Source of the DNA: Williamwhitmania taraxaci
GTDB taxonomy: Bacteria > Bacteroidota > Bacteroidia > Bacteroidales > Williamwhitmaniaceae
DNA length: 64,000 nucleotides
Assembly: GCF_900096565.1 (NCBI RefSeq)
Contig: NZ_FMYP01000008.1
Coordinates: forward strand, 18,430-82,429
Reading direction: 5' to 3'
Under the pieces are notes generated by a model. The model saw only the letters and a list, made by a program, of their open reading frames with translations, did not search any database and was not told the DNA's origin. Both the position numbers and the translations under genes were made by a program. Positions 1 through 8,053 of this stretch are shown here, piece after piece; position 1 is the stretch's first letter, and each line of letters opens with the position of its first letter.

Positions 1-1
1 A

Positions 2-139
2 GTTACCCTAGGCTCAGATGCTCATACTCCCGAAGCTGTTGGTCAGCATTTTAACCATGCGATTGGGCTCTTAAAGTACGTTGGATATACCCATGTGGTA
101 CAGTTCATCAAGCGACGTAGAGAAAAGATTGCGTTGTAG
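2..139 (+). CDS. Histidinol-phosphatase, PHP family (C-terminal end, cut by window edge)
   Basis: Reading from base 2 gives 45 codons and a TAG stop. The peptide starts VTLGSDAHTPEAVGQHF and ends in a basic tail. The GSDAH segment followed by about 20 residues of helix is the usual C-terminus of PHP-domain histidinol phosphatases (HisK type), where the Asp-x-His pair contributes to the metal site. The enzyme would dephosphorylate histidinol phosphate in histidine synthesis. The rest lies before the window, so other PHP phosphoesterases cannot be excluded. A strong terminator follows, so this is the last gene of its transcript. Confidence 0.65.
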   Translation, partial: VTLGSDAHTPEAVGQHFNHAIGLLKYVGYTHVVQFIKRRREKIAL

Positions 140-227
140 GTGAAGCGAGTTTCTCGTTCGAGGATTTTTTCCTACATCAGAAAGAAGTTTGAGCGGAAGT
201 TGTAAGAGTTGTTTATGAGATATTTTT

Positions 228-259
228 CAGGGCCGTTGCATGCAACGGCCCTGTTTTTA
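228..259 (+). terminator. Rho-independent terminator of the PHP phosphatase gene
   Basis: A perfect 26-bp palindrome (arm CAGGGCCGTTGCA) is followed directly by TTTTTAT. The T-run lies only on the plus-strand side, so it serves the upstream plus-strand gene. Confidence 0.85.
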
Positions 260-313
260 TAAAGGCTTTTAATTACGGGCACGACCGGTTTGGTGGTAAT
301 CTACTCGCGACCG

Positions 314-1123
314 TTAGATTGTTCCAAATACTTTCTTTTCAAATTCAGAGATGATTTCAATACTCCGTTTTTCCTCTTCAATAAAGCCCATATGACCGCT
401 GTTTTCGAGTATCACGGTACTGTGCATGGAGAATTTGTTGGCAAGTTCAGAGGCTACCTCAGGAACAATATAGCTGTCCTTCGCACCAAAAATCATGAGG
501 ACCGGTTGTGTTACTGTTTTTAAAAATTCGGTGGAGTCGGGTCTACTCTTCATTCCGTTGAGGTTGGCAATGATTCCTTCGTTTTCGGTTTCTAGCGCCA
601 TAAGGGTTGCCTCTTCTACCATATCGGTGCATCGCTTCAGATTCTCCTTGGCAAAGGCATTGGGGATATGCGTTTTTACGATCAACTCTTTTTTACCGGC
701 TTTTATGAGTTCGATTTCCCGATCCCGATTGGCCTTCTTCTCCTCGCTGTCGGGATTTGGAGTGGAGTGGAAGAGGCATAGTCCTGCGAGTTTTTCGGGG
801 TATACCTTGGCAAATGCCAACGCCACGTAACCGCCCATTGAATGACCCACCACGAGGCACTTCTCAACTTTTTGCTCGAGAAGAACTGTGTTTACCGCAC
901 CAGCTAGGTGGTCCATGGTGTGCTCCGATCCTACGCTACCGCTAAAACCATGTCCAGGAAGGTCGAGTGTAATTACGCGATGCCCCTGCTTTATGAGTTT
1001 TTCTGTAAAACTAAACCAAATCTCTTGCGATTCTAGGTAGCCGTGAAGCAATAAAATCGGGTTTCCTTGGCCGTTATCGGCATACATTACTATGCCACCG
1101 TTGTATGTAATTGCTTTTTCCAT
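314..1123 (-). CDS. Alpha/beta-fold hydrolase
   Basis: This 269-residue protein has the full alpha/beta hydrolase signature. The oxyanion loop LLLHGY lies near residues 24-29, and the nucleophile elbow GHSMGG has the serine at about residue 95. An acid-bearing strand (GAKDSYIVP) and a late catalytic histidine (ENSGHMGF) follow. There is no signal peptide, so it is cytoplasmic. The family includes esterases, lipases and C-C bond hydrolases, and nothing here fixes the substrate. It is transcribed alone, away from the terminator of the preceding gene, with a TACCTTTG box 15 bases ahead of the start codon. Confidence 0.85.
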   Translation of the reverse strand: MEKAITYNGGIVMYADNGQGNPILLLHGYLESQEIWFSFTEKLIKQGHRVITLDLPGHGFSGSVGSEHTMDHLAGAVNTVLLEQKVEKCLVVGHSMGGYVALAFAKVYPEKLAGLCLFHSTPNPDSEEKKANRDREIELIKAGKKELIVKTHIPNAFAKENLKRCTDMVEEATLMALETENEGIIANLNGMKSRPDSTEFLKTVTQPVLMIFGAKDSYIVPEVASELANKFSMHSTVILENSGHMGFIEEEKRSIEIISEFEKKVFGTI

Positions 1124-1137
1124 CGTTTTCGTTTTTG

Positions 1138-1145
1138 CAAAGGTA
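1138..1145 (-). promoter_or_regulatory. Bacteroidota-type -7 box (TACCTTTG) for the hydrolase gene
   Basis: The minus strand reads TACCTTTG 15 bases upstream of the ATG at 1123, matching the TAnnTTTG -7 consensus of the Bacteroidota primary sigma factor. No clear -33 TTG is visible at the usual spacing. Confidence 0.45.
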
Positions 1146-1323
1146 GGGAAAATTGCTAAGGGGCTAAATTGAATATTTGAAGATGAAAAAGTTGTGCAAA
1201 TTGCTAATGCGAGTCTGACAAGAGAGACAATAATTCGGCGAAGAGGAGGTTGCCGACTGACGAAATCCTATTTATTCAATTGCTAGATATATAGTTATTT
1301 CACATAGAGTCTGCCTTGTCGTA

Positions 1324-1363
1324 AAATAGAAAAGGCCACCCACATGGGAAGCCTCTTCTATTT
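1324..1363 (-). terminator. Terminator of the aminopeptidase P gene
   Basis: On the minus strand AAATAGAAGAGGC pairs with GCCTTTTCTATTT (one G-T wobble), with an inner CCCA/TGGG stem. It lies about 15 bases past the stop codon of the gene at 1379-2770. Confidence 0.7.
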
Positions 1364-1378
1364 GTGTTGGAAACAGGA

Positions 1379-2770
1379 TTAGCTATTCATAACCTCTTCA
1401 ATTTCCTCTGTAGTTACCGGAATACGCTTTTTCCCAAGTAGCCGTGCTCCCTTATCGGTAATGAGCAGGTCGTCCTCAATACGAATGCCGCCAAAGTCGC
1501 GGTACTCTTCTACCTTATCGTAGTTGATGAACGAAGCGTTAATTTTTTCGCTCTTCCACTGGTCGATAAGCGCTGGAATAAAGTAGATACCCGGTTCAAC
1601 GGTGAGAACGAAGCCTGGTTCGAGTCTTCTTCCGAGGCGAAGGTAAGCTGTGCCAAACTGGTCGATACGCGAAACTTCATCGTCGTATCCTACATAGTTT
1701 TCGCCCAAATCCTCCATGTCGTGCACATCGAGGCCCATCATGTGTCCCAATCCGTGTGGGAAGAACATTGCGTGAGCACCATTGCGAACGGCTTCGTCTA
1801 CGTCGCCCTTCATAAGGCCTAAATCCTTAAGGCCTTGTGTTATTACTCTTGCGGATTCGAGGTGAACACTCTGGTATGTAATTCCCGGTTTTGCAATTTC
1901 AATAGCCCGGTTATTGGCGGCTAGCACAATATCGTAAATCTCCTTTTGTTTTTTGGAGAATTTTCCACCCACAGGAATGGTTCGTGTGAAGTCAGAGGCA
2001 TAGTGCATTTCGGATTCGGCACCAGCATCGGTAACCATTAGCCTTCCAGCCTCTAGTTTGTCAGCGTGGTTGTGGTTGTGGAGCGTCTCTCCGTGTTGGC
2101 TTAGGATAACGGGGAAGGAAACCATACCGCCGCCACCAAGGGCAATACCTTCAATGTGTCCGGCTATTTCGCGTTCAAATACTCCGGGTTTTGCCATTTT
2201 CATTGAAGCCACGTGCATCTGATAACCAACGTTACAGGCCTTTTCTATCTCTGCAATCTCGCATTCTTCCTTGATGGAGCGCAATGAAATGGTGGCTTTT
2301 ATGAGTTTCTCGGAGGTGTAACTCTTAATGAAGTTGGGGTGGATTCCCATAAGATTGGAGAGCTGCAGAATACTGTTGGCGCGGTAGGGTGGTAAAAAGT
2401 GAATTTTACGGCCATGCTTAAGCGCGCTGTTTATAGTAGTTGCCAGTTCCTTAAGTGGGTGAACGCTTACAACTCCAATGTTTTTGGCCATATCGGTGAT
2501 GGTTGGCTGTGGTCCCATCCAAATTATGTCGTCTAGCGTATAATCGTCGCCATAGATACAATCGGTACCAGCTTCTATATCCATTACTGCCGCTAAGCCC
2601 GGATGATCGAGGCCAAAAAAGTAGAGAAAATTGCTATCCTGTCGATACTTGTAGGTATTGCTAGGGTAGTTCATCGGTGCTTCGGTGTTGCCCAAAAAGA
2701 GCAAAATTCCGGTTTTAAATTTCTTACGAAGCTTTTCTCTACGGGTAATGTATGTTTCTTGACTGAACAT
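1379..2770 (-). CDS. pepP: Xaa-Pro aminopeptidase (aminopeptidase P, M24B)
   Basis: This 463-residue cytoplasmic metallopeptidase removes N-terminal residues that precede proline. Residues 1-130 form the aminopeptidase P N-terminal domain (FLYFFGLDHPG). The C-terminal pita-bread domain carries the five M24 metal ligands in order: Asp in VTDAGAES, Asp in ASDFTRTIP, His in FFPHGLGHMMG, Glu in TVEPGIYF and Glu in RIEDDLLIT. The HDMED segment is also typical of bacterial PepP. Length is normal for the family. The gene is monocistronic, with its own terminator at 1324-1363, and is divergent from the GH3 gene. Confidence 0.93.
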   Translation of the reverse strand: MFSQETYITRREKLRKKFKTGILLFLGNTEAPMNYPSNTYKYRQDSNFLYFFGLDHPGLAAVMDIEAGTDCIYGDDYTLDDIIWMGPQPTITDMAKNIGVVSVHPLKELATTINSALKHGRKIHFLPPYRANSILQLSNLMGIHPNFIKSYTSEKLIKATISLRSIKEECEIAEIEKACNVGYQMHVASMKMAKPGVFEREIAGHIEGIALGGGGMVSFPVILSQHGETLHNHNHADKLEAGRLMVTDAGAESEMHYASDFTRTIPVGGKFSKKQKEIYDIVLAANNRAIEIAKPGITYQSVHLESARVITQGLKDLGLMKGDVDEAVRNGAHAMFFPHGLGHMMGLDVHDMEDLGENYVGYDDEVSRIDQFGTAYLRLGRRLEPGFVLTVEPGIYFIPALIDQWKSEKINASFINYDKVEEYRDFGGIRIEDDLLITDKGARLLGKKRIPVTTEEIEEVMNS

Positions 2771-2920
2771 GATTATGTGGTTTTTGGGTTATAAGATTAA
2801 TGAAAGACGCGGTGCTAAGTTATTATCTAAAATCAAAATATCAAAGAATGATTGCATTTTGAAAGTTATAGATTGTTAAATAGCCTTGAAATATGGTGCT
2901 GTTTACATGGCCAAAATTAT

Positions 2921-2928
2921 TATATTTG
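2921..2928 (+). promoter_or_regulatory. Bacteroidota-type -7 box (TATATTTG) for the GH3 operon
   Basis: TATATTTG fits TAnnTTTG and sits 26 bases before the ATG at 2955, in the divergent region between pepP and the GH3 gene. No convincing -33 element is seen. Confidence 0.4.
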
Positions 2929-2954
2929 GTCGTTAATAACCAACCAAGAAATGT

Positions 2955-4478
2955 ATGGTCATTCCGCTGGTGAACTCAATTTACCGCTGGTTAAGTTTCC
3001 GAAGTATAAGTAGAATATCCCAATCTACAGAGAATCCCTTCGATACCCAAAAACAAGTGTTGTTCAGTCTGCTTAAGAAAGCTCGGCATACCGAAATAGG
3101 TAAGGAATTTGACTTTTCTAATATTACCTCCATTCGTAAGTTTCAAGAACAGGTACCTATCCGCGATTATGATGAATTGAAGTCGTATATCGACCGGATG
3201 CGAACCGGACAAAAGGATGTTCTTTGGCCTGGAGAGATGCGGTGGTTTGCAAAATCGTCGGGTACAACAGGCACAAAGAGTAAGTTCCTACCTGTAAGTA
3301 GGCAAGCACTCAAGGAGAATCATTTTCGTGCAGGGCGTGATATGTTTACCTACTTCATTAAGGAGTTTCCCGAGAATGAGTTGTTCAAGGGCAAGTGCCT
3401 GACGCTAGGAGGTAGCCATCAAATCGATCACATTGGCGGATCTCAGTCCGTAGGTGATCTTTCGGCCATTCTTATTGCCAACATGCCTAAGTGGTCCAAC
3501 TTCTATCGAACCCCAAAGCGCGAAATTGTGCTCATTGCCGACTTTGAGGAGAAACTCGAGAAGATGATCAAGGAGGTTGTTTCCCAAAATGTGACTAGCT
3601 TGGCCGGGGCCCCGTCGTGGAACCTGGTTTTGATTAAACGAGTTTTGGAGGTTACCGGCAAAGATACCTTGCTGGAAGTGTGGCCCAATCTCGAACTATT
3701 TATCCATGGTGGCGTAAGCTTTAGCCCTTACCGTGAACAGTTTCATAAGGTTATTCCTTCGTCCTCGATGCGCTATATGGAGACCTATAATGCGTCGGAG
3801 GGTTTCTTCGCTTTTCAGGACGATCTTAACCGCAGCGACATGATGCTGCTGCTGGATCACGGTATTTTTTATGAATTTGTGGCCGTAGAAGATATCGATA
3901 AGGAGAAGCCTAGGGCGTATACTATTGGTGAAGTTGAGCAGGGAAAAAACTATGCTATTGTTATCTCCACCAACTCCGGACTTTGGCGATACCTTATTGG
4001 CGATACCGTGATATTCACCTCCACCTTCCCTCATCGAATTAAAATATCGGGACGAACGCGTCACTTTATAAATGCCTTTGGCGAGGAGGTTATTGTGGAT
4101 AATGCCGATGTAGCTATCAACGCCGCCTGCGAAATGACGGGTGCCCGTGTTGTGGAATACACTGCTGGGCCTATTTTTATGACAGATACATCAAAAGGTG
4201 GCCACGAATGGCTTATTGAGTTCGACGCACCACCTGCCGATTTGGAAGAGTTTATAACCATCCTCGACGAGAAACTTTGCTCTGTAAACTCCGATTACGA
4301 AGCCAAACGATATAAGGGGATTACCCTTGATAGGCCTGTTGTGCATGCACTTAAAAAGGGTGTGTTCTATAAATGGCTTGATTCTAAAGGGAAAATGGGC
4401 GGTCAGAATAAGATTCCTCGACTTTATAACAGTCGAGAGTATGTAAACGAACTTATCGATCTTAACGAATCCCTATAG
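2955..4478 (+). CDS. GH3-family adenylating enzyme (auxin-responsive GH3-like)
   Basis: This 507-residue protein belongs to the GH3 branch of the acyl-adenylate superfamily. The phosphate-binding loop SSGTTGTKSKFLPVS begins at residue 101. Later GH3 hallmarks are YNASEGFFAFQ (acid binding), WRYLIGDTV and the hinge/C-terminal lid ISGRTRHFINAFGEEV. Plant GH3 enzymes join jasmonate, auxin or benzoates to amino acids through an acyl-AMP. Bacterial substrates are unknown, so only acyl adenylation and amide formation can be inferred. No signal peptide is seen. Two bases separate it from the next gene, which points to translational coupling in an operon with a secreted unknown and a deoxynucleoside kinase. 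Confidence 0.88.
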   Translation: MVIPLVNSIYRWLSFRSISRISQSTENPFDTQKQVLFSLLKKARHTEIGKEFDFSNITSIRKFQEQVPIRDYDELKSYIDRMRTGQKDVLWPGEMRWFAKSSGTTGTKSKFLPVSRQALKENHFRAGRDMFTYFIKEFPENELFKGKCLTLGGSHQIDHIGGSQSVGDLSAILIANMPKWSNFYRTPKREIVLIADFEEKLEKMIKEVVSQNVTSLAGAPSWNLVLIKRVLEVTGKDTLLEVWPNLELFIHGGVSFSPYREQFHKVIPSSSMRYMETYNASEGFFAFQDDLNRSDMMLLLDHGIFYEFVAVEDIDKEKPRAYTIGEVEQGKNYAIVISTNSGLWRYLIGDTVIFTSTFPHRIKISGRTRHFINAFGEEVIVDNADVAINAACEMTGARVVEYTAGPIFMTDTSKGGHEWLIEFDAPPADLEEFITILDEKLCSVNSDYEAKRYKGITLDRPVVHALKKGVFYKWLDSKGKMGGQNKIPRLYNSREYVNELIDLNESL

Positions 4479-4480
4479 CC

Positions 4481-5290
4481 ATGCTCCACGTTGGTCGGGT
4501 TCGCATTGCACTTATTACCGTTTTAGTGGTAGGTGTTTTGTGCAACCGGGGAATGGCTCAGCACTACTACGAAACTAGTGAGCCGCCTACTATCGTAGCC
4601 GATATCATGGATAACTGTTATGTGGTGGAGGGTAGCCGGGTTTCCAAACTCGACTCAACATTGCTTCTCAAGAGCCGCTATAGTTCCTCGTATGGTGCTA
4701 TTGCCCAGATTGACGCCAGCGATCCATTTAAGTTGTTGTTGTTTCAAAAAGATTTCTACCGAATAACTTTTCTCGATAATGCATTGGCTCTGCTGGGCGA
4801 GTCTCTTTTCCTTCCCGATGCGGGAGCAAATTCTCCCCTTTTGGCCTGTAATATGGCCGATGGTGGCTACTGGGTGTTTGATGGAATTCAGACGAAATTG
4901 CTCTTTTACCGATCAGGACCCAACTCCTCCTTTTCTTCCAATGATTTAAGCGTATTGTTGGGTGATGTTATGCCATCTCAGTTGCAAAGTTCTAACGGGC
5001 TAGTGTTTTTAGGTATTCCGAACAAGGGTATTGCCGTGTTCGATAAGTTTGGAGGTTACAAGCATTTAATTGCTATTCCAGAAGCTTCAGAAAACTTTGT
5101 GGCTCAATTTGGGAAAATTTATTTTTCTGATGGCAACAAAGATGTTTGCTCGGTGAATGCCACAGGATTAGGCGATAAGCATATTGTTTTGAAAAAAACG
5201 TTTGATTATCAGCGTTTTGCTGTTGGGAAAAAATACCTTTTTTTTGTAAACGGGAATAGGGTCTTTACCTCTCCTTTTTTGGATGACTAA
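4481..5290 (+). CDS. Exported protein of unknown function, probable beta-propeller-like
   Basis: I do not recognise a named family. The 269-residue product starts with a basic N-terminus, a hydrophobic stretch (IALITVLVVGVLC) and a likely signal-peptidase site near residue 27 (GMAQ-HYY), so it should reach the periplasm. The mature part has short beta-rich repeats with recurring Asp/Gly turns and aromatic strands, such as KLLLFQKDFYRITFLDN and GGYWVFDGIQTKLLFY, as in small beta-propellers. No catalytic motif is visible. Its ATG lies 2 bases after the GH3 stop and 26 bases before the kinase gene, so all three are probably one transcript. Confidence 0.6.
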   Translation: MLHVGRVRIALITVLVVGVLCNRGMAQHYYETSEPPTIVADIMDNCYVVEGSRVSKLDSTLLLKSRYSSSYGAIAQIDASDPFKLLLFQKDFYRITFLDNALALLGESLFLPDAGANSPLLACNMADGGYWVFDGIQTKLLFYRSGPNSSFSSNDLSVLLGDVMPSQLQSSNGLVFLGIPNKGIAVFDKFGGYKHLIAIPEASENFVAQFGKIYFSDGNKDVCSVNATGLGDKHIVLKKTFDYQRFAVGKKYLFFVNGNRVFTSPFLDD

Positions 5291-5316
5291 TTACGATTGC
5301 AAATAAATTCAACGCC

Positions 5317-5931
5317 ATGCATATAGCCATAGCCGGGAATATTGGATCCGGAAAAACTACGCTTACCTCCATGCTTGCCAAGCAATATGGTTGGAAGGCC
5401 GTCTTCGAAGATGTAGACGAAAACCCGTACCTCGAAGATTTTTATCAGGACATGAAACGGTGGTCATTCAACCTCCAGATCTATTTTCTCAATAGCCGCT
5501 TTAAGCAGGTGATTGATATTCGAAACGGGTCGCAAACGGTTGTTCAGGATAGAACAATTTACGAGGATGCTACCATTTTTGCTCCGAACCTTCACGACAT
5601 GGGGTTAATGACCACGCGCGATTTCGAGAACTACCAGTCGCTTTTTAAGTTGATGACCTCACTCGTTCGACCTCCTGACTTGCTGATTTACTTAAAAGCT
5701 TCAGTGCCAACACTCGTTAGCCAGATTCAAAAACGCGGTCGTGAATACGAAAATGCTATACGGTTGGATTACCTCGCTGGCTTAAATGTGCGTTACGATA
5801 TGTGGGTAGAGGGTTATAAGTCAGGAAAGGTGCTTATTATCGATCGTGATAACGTAAACTTCCATGAGAAACCGGAGGACATGAGCCTGGTGATGGATAA
5901 GGTTGATGCCCAGCTGCACGGTCTTTTCTAG
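5317..5931 (+). CDS. Deoxynucleoside kinase
   Basis: This 204-residue cytoplasmic enzyme phosphorylates deoxynucleosides for dNTP salvage. It has a P-loop GNIGSGKTT at residues 7-15, the EDVDENPYLEDFY segment that holds the nucleoside, and DRTIYED at residues 78-84, which is the dNK/dCK-type D-R motif. The lid-like segment QIQKRGREYE follows. Length matches bacterial deoxyadenosine/deoxyguanosine kinases, but base specificity cannot be read from sequence alone. It is the last gene of the GH3 operon and is followed by a terminator. Confidence 0.9.
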   Translation: MHIAIAGNIGSGKTTLTSMLAKQYGWKAVFEDVDENPYLEDFYQDMKRWSFNLQIYFLNSRFKQVIDIRNGSQTVVQDRTIYEDATIFAPNLHDMGLMTTRDFENYQSLFKLMTSLVRPPDLLIYLKASVPTLVSQIQKRGREYENAIRLDYLAGLNVRYDMWVEGYKSGKVLIIDRDNVNFHEKPEDMSLVMDKVDAQLHGLF

Positions 5932-5992
5932 CAGTGGGCGTTAAAATACAACGCGTGGTGTTGTATCGTATCAATGGACGGTCAATATTCGA

Positions 5993-6021
5993 AAAGGGGA
6001 TTCCGCGAGGGATCCCCTTTG
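5993..6021 (+). terminator. Terminator of the GH3 / deoxynucleoside kinase operon
   Basis: AAGGGGAT-TCC-GCGA-GGG-ATCCCCTT forms an 11-bp stem with one wobble. It is flanked by an A-run and a weak T-run. Confidence 0.65.
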
Positions 6022-6146
6022 TAAATGATGATTGATTACTAGATTAATCGGATTTTATTTTTTCCTGTTTGTGGAAATATTTCAATCGTGAATCATTAGT
6101 TTAAGAAGCGCTTTTCTACATTTCGTTAAACTAACTCATAATCATC

Positions 6147-7955
6147 ATGAAAAAGATCGTAGTGCTAATGTTAATGGCCGCTGCAGTGGCGTCGGCTTGC
6201 GCCCAAAATATCTCAATTTCAGGAAATGTAATCTCTATTGTCGATAAAAGTCCAATTGTTGGTATCATCGTCAGGGTAAAAGGGACCTCAATGTTAGTAA
6301 CAACAGACTCGAAGGGTTTTTTCCGCTTTGATAACGTGAGTTCTCGTGGAACACTGCTATTCTCTGCCCCTGGTTTTTCCACACGGATTATTCCTATAAA
6401 GGGCCGAAAGTCAATGACTGTAATGCTGACTCCAGAATCGTCTCCCATAATGTGGGATTCGGAAAAACTTGTTATTTGTGAAGATATGAGTGGGGGGAGT
6501 ATGCCTGCGTCTTTGATGAACAAAACTGAATCAACCGATGAATCCTACTCCAAAATTTCGGAAAATGGTTTTAAGCGAACTACCGATTCTCCTCTTTCAA
6601 CTTTTAGCATTGATGTAGATAGAGCTTCGTGGGCCAACGTGCGTCGTTTTCTAAACCTTGGTCAACGCCCTCCACAGGATGCTGTTCGAATTGAGGAGAT
6701 GGTGAACTACTTCGACTACAACTACCCGGAACCCGCAGATAAAACTCCCTACCGAATATCCACCGAGGTGGCTGCATGTCCTTGGCAGGAGGGAAACCTC
6801 ATTATGCGAATAGGAATTCAGGCCAAGCGCGTTGCTACCGACAGCCTACCCAGCAGCAATCTCGTCTTTCTGCTTGATGTTTCGGGTTCCATGTCTGACG
6901 CCAACAAGCTTCCGTTGGTGCAATCGGCCTTTAAGTTGCTGGTGAATAATCTTCGAGCTAAGGATCATGTTGCCATTGTGGTGTATGCTGGAGCTGCTGG
7001 GGTGGTGCTACCTTCTACTAGCGGCGATAAAAAGACTAAAATACTGGAAGCCATCAACAATCTATCGGCAGGTGGTTCAACCGCTGGTGGGGCGGGCATC
7101 CTGATGGCCTACAAAATTGCACAGGAAAACTATATCAAGGGTGGAAATAACCGTATTATCCTTGCTACCGATGGTGATTTTAACGTGGGTGCCTCAGGGG
7201 ATGCCGACATGGAGCGTCTCGTTGAGGAGAAGCGTAAGAGTGGTGTGTTTCTTACCTGTCTTGGTTTTGGCATGGGAAACTACAAGGATAGCAAAATTGA
7301 AACGCTGGCCGATAAGGGCAATGGTAACTATGCCTATATCGACAATATTCAGGAGGCAAATCGGATGTTTGGTAAGGAGTTTGGCGGAACACTCTTCACC
7401 GTGGCAAAGGATGTAAAGTTACAGGTAGAGTTTAATCCAGCAGTTGTTGAGGCTTATCGATTAATTGGTTATGAAAACAGAATGCTCAATGCTCAGGATT
7501 TTAAGGACGATGCTAAGGATGCAGGTGAGTTGGGCTCGGGTCACACCGTAACCGCCATATATGAGGTTATCCCAAAAGGGGTTAAGAGTCCTTTTGTGAA
7601 GGTGGTAGATTCGCTGAAGTATCAAGCCACCAAGTTAACCCCCGAAGCCAAAGAGGGCATGGAAATGGCTACTGTGAAGACCCGATATAAGTTACCCGAA
7701 GGAGATGCCAGCATTCCTTTTGAGGTTGCGGTACCTTTCCGCAAGGGGAAAATTAATGTTGCTTCCGAGAGCCTTCGCTTCTCGAGTGCTGTTGCCATGT
7801 TTGGCATGCTGCTCCGCAGCTCAGAATTTAAGGGAACTCTTACCAAGCAGCAAATTGTAGATCAGGCAAAGTCGGCTCGCGGCACCGATGGAGAAGGCTA
7901 CCGTGCCGAATTCATTCGGCTGGTGGAGGCCTACAACGATAAAATTACCGATTAG
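6147..7955 (+). CDS. Exported von Willebrand factor A domain protein (YfbK-like) with an N-terminal carboxypeptidase-regulatory-like domain
   Basis: The 602-residue product begins with a signal sequence. VASAC at residues 14-18 could act as a lipobox, otherwise cleavage is near CAQ. Residues about 21-95 form a CarboxypepD_reg-like beta-sandwich (GNVISIVDKSPIVGIIVRVKG) as found at the start of many Bacteroidota outer-membrane proteins. A VWA N-terminal region follows (TFSIDVDRASWANVRRFL), then the VWA domain with an intact MIDAS DVSGSMS at 244-250 and ATDGDFNVG. A DUF3520-type C-terminus closes the protein (GEGYRAEFIRLVEAYN). The likely role is metal-dependent protein binding at the cell surface. 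A TACATTTC box at 6117-6124 may be its promoter. Confidence 0.85.
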   Translation: MKKIVVLMLMAAAVASACAQNISISGNVISIVDKSPIVGIIVRVKGTSMLVTTDSKGFFRFDNVSSRGTLLFSAPGFSTRIIPIKGRKSMTVMLTPESSPIMWDSEKLVICEDMSGGSMPASLMNKTESTDESYSKISENGFKRTTDSPLSTFSIDVDRASWANVRRFLNLGQRPPQDAVRIEEMVNYFDYNYPEPADKTPYRISTEVAACPWQEGNLIMRIGIQAKRVATDSLPSSNLVFLLDVSGSMSDANKLPLVQSAFKLLVNNLRAKDHVAIVVYAGAAGVVLPSTSGDKKTKILEAINNLSAGGSTAGGAGILMAYKIAQENYIKGGNNRIILATDGDFNVGASGDADMERLVEEKRKSGVFLTCLGFGMGNYKDSKIETLADKGNGNYAYIDNIQEANRMFGKEFGGTLFTVAKDVKLQVEFNPAVVEAYRLIGYENRMLNAQDFKDDAKDAGELGSGHTVTAIYEVIPKGVKSPFVKVVDSLKYQATKLTPEAKEGMEMATVKTRYKLPEGDASIPFEVAVPFRKGKINVASESLRFSSAVAMFGMLLRSSEFKGTLTKQQIVDQAKSARGTDGEGYRAEFIRLVEAYNDKITD

Positions 7956-7964
7956 GTTTAAACG

Positions 7965-8003
7965 AAAAAAAACAGGAGACCTAATTGTCTCCTGTTTTTT
8001 TTA
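7965..8003. terminator. Bidirectional terminator between the VWA and aldehyde dehydrogenase genes
   Basis: ACAGGAGAC/GTCTCCTGT is a perfect stem with a CTAATT loop, preceded by an A-run and followed by eight T. Because both flanks are A/T runs it can stop transcription from both convergent genes. Confidence 0.9.
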
Positions 8004-8053
8004 TGGTGCGCCGAGCATGGCGAGTATAATCAGGTTCCTTTGGTCGCCCTGTT

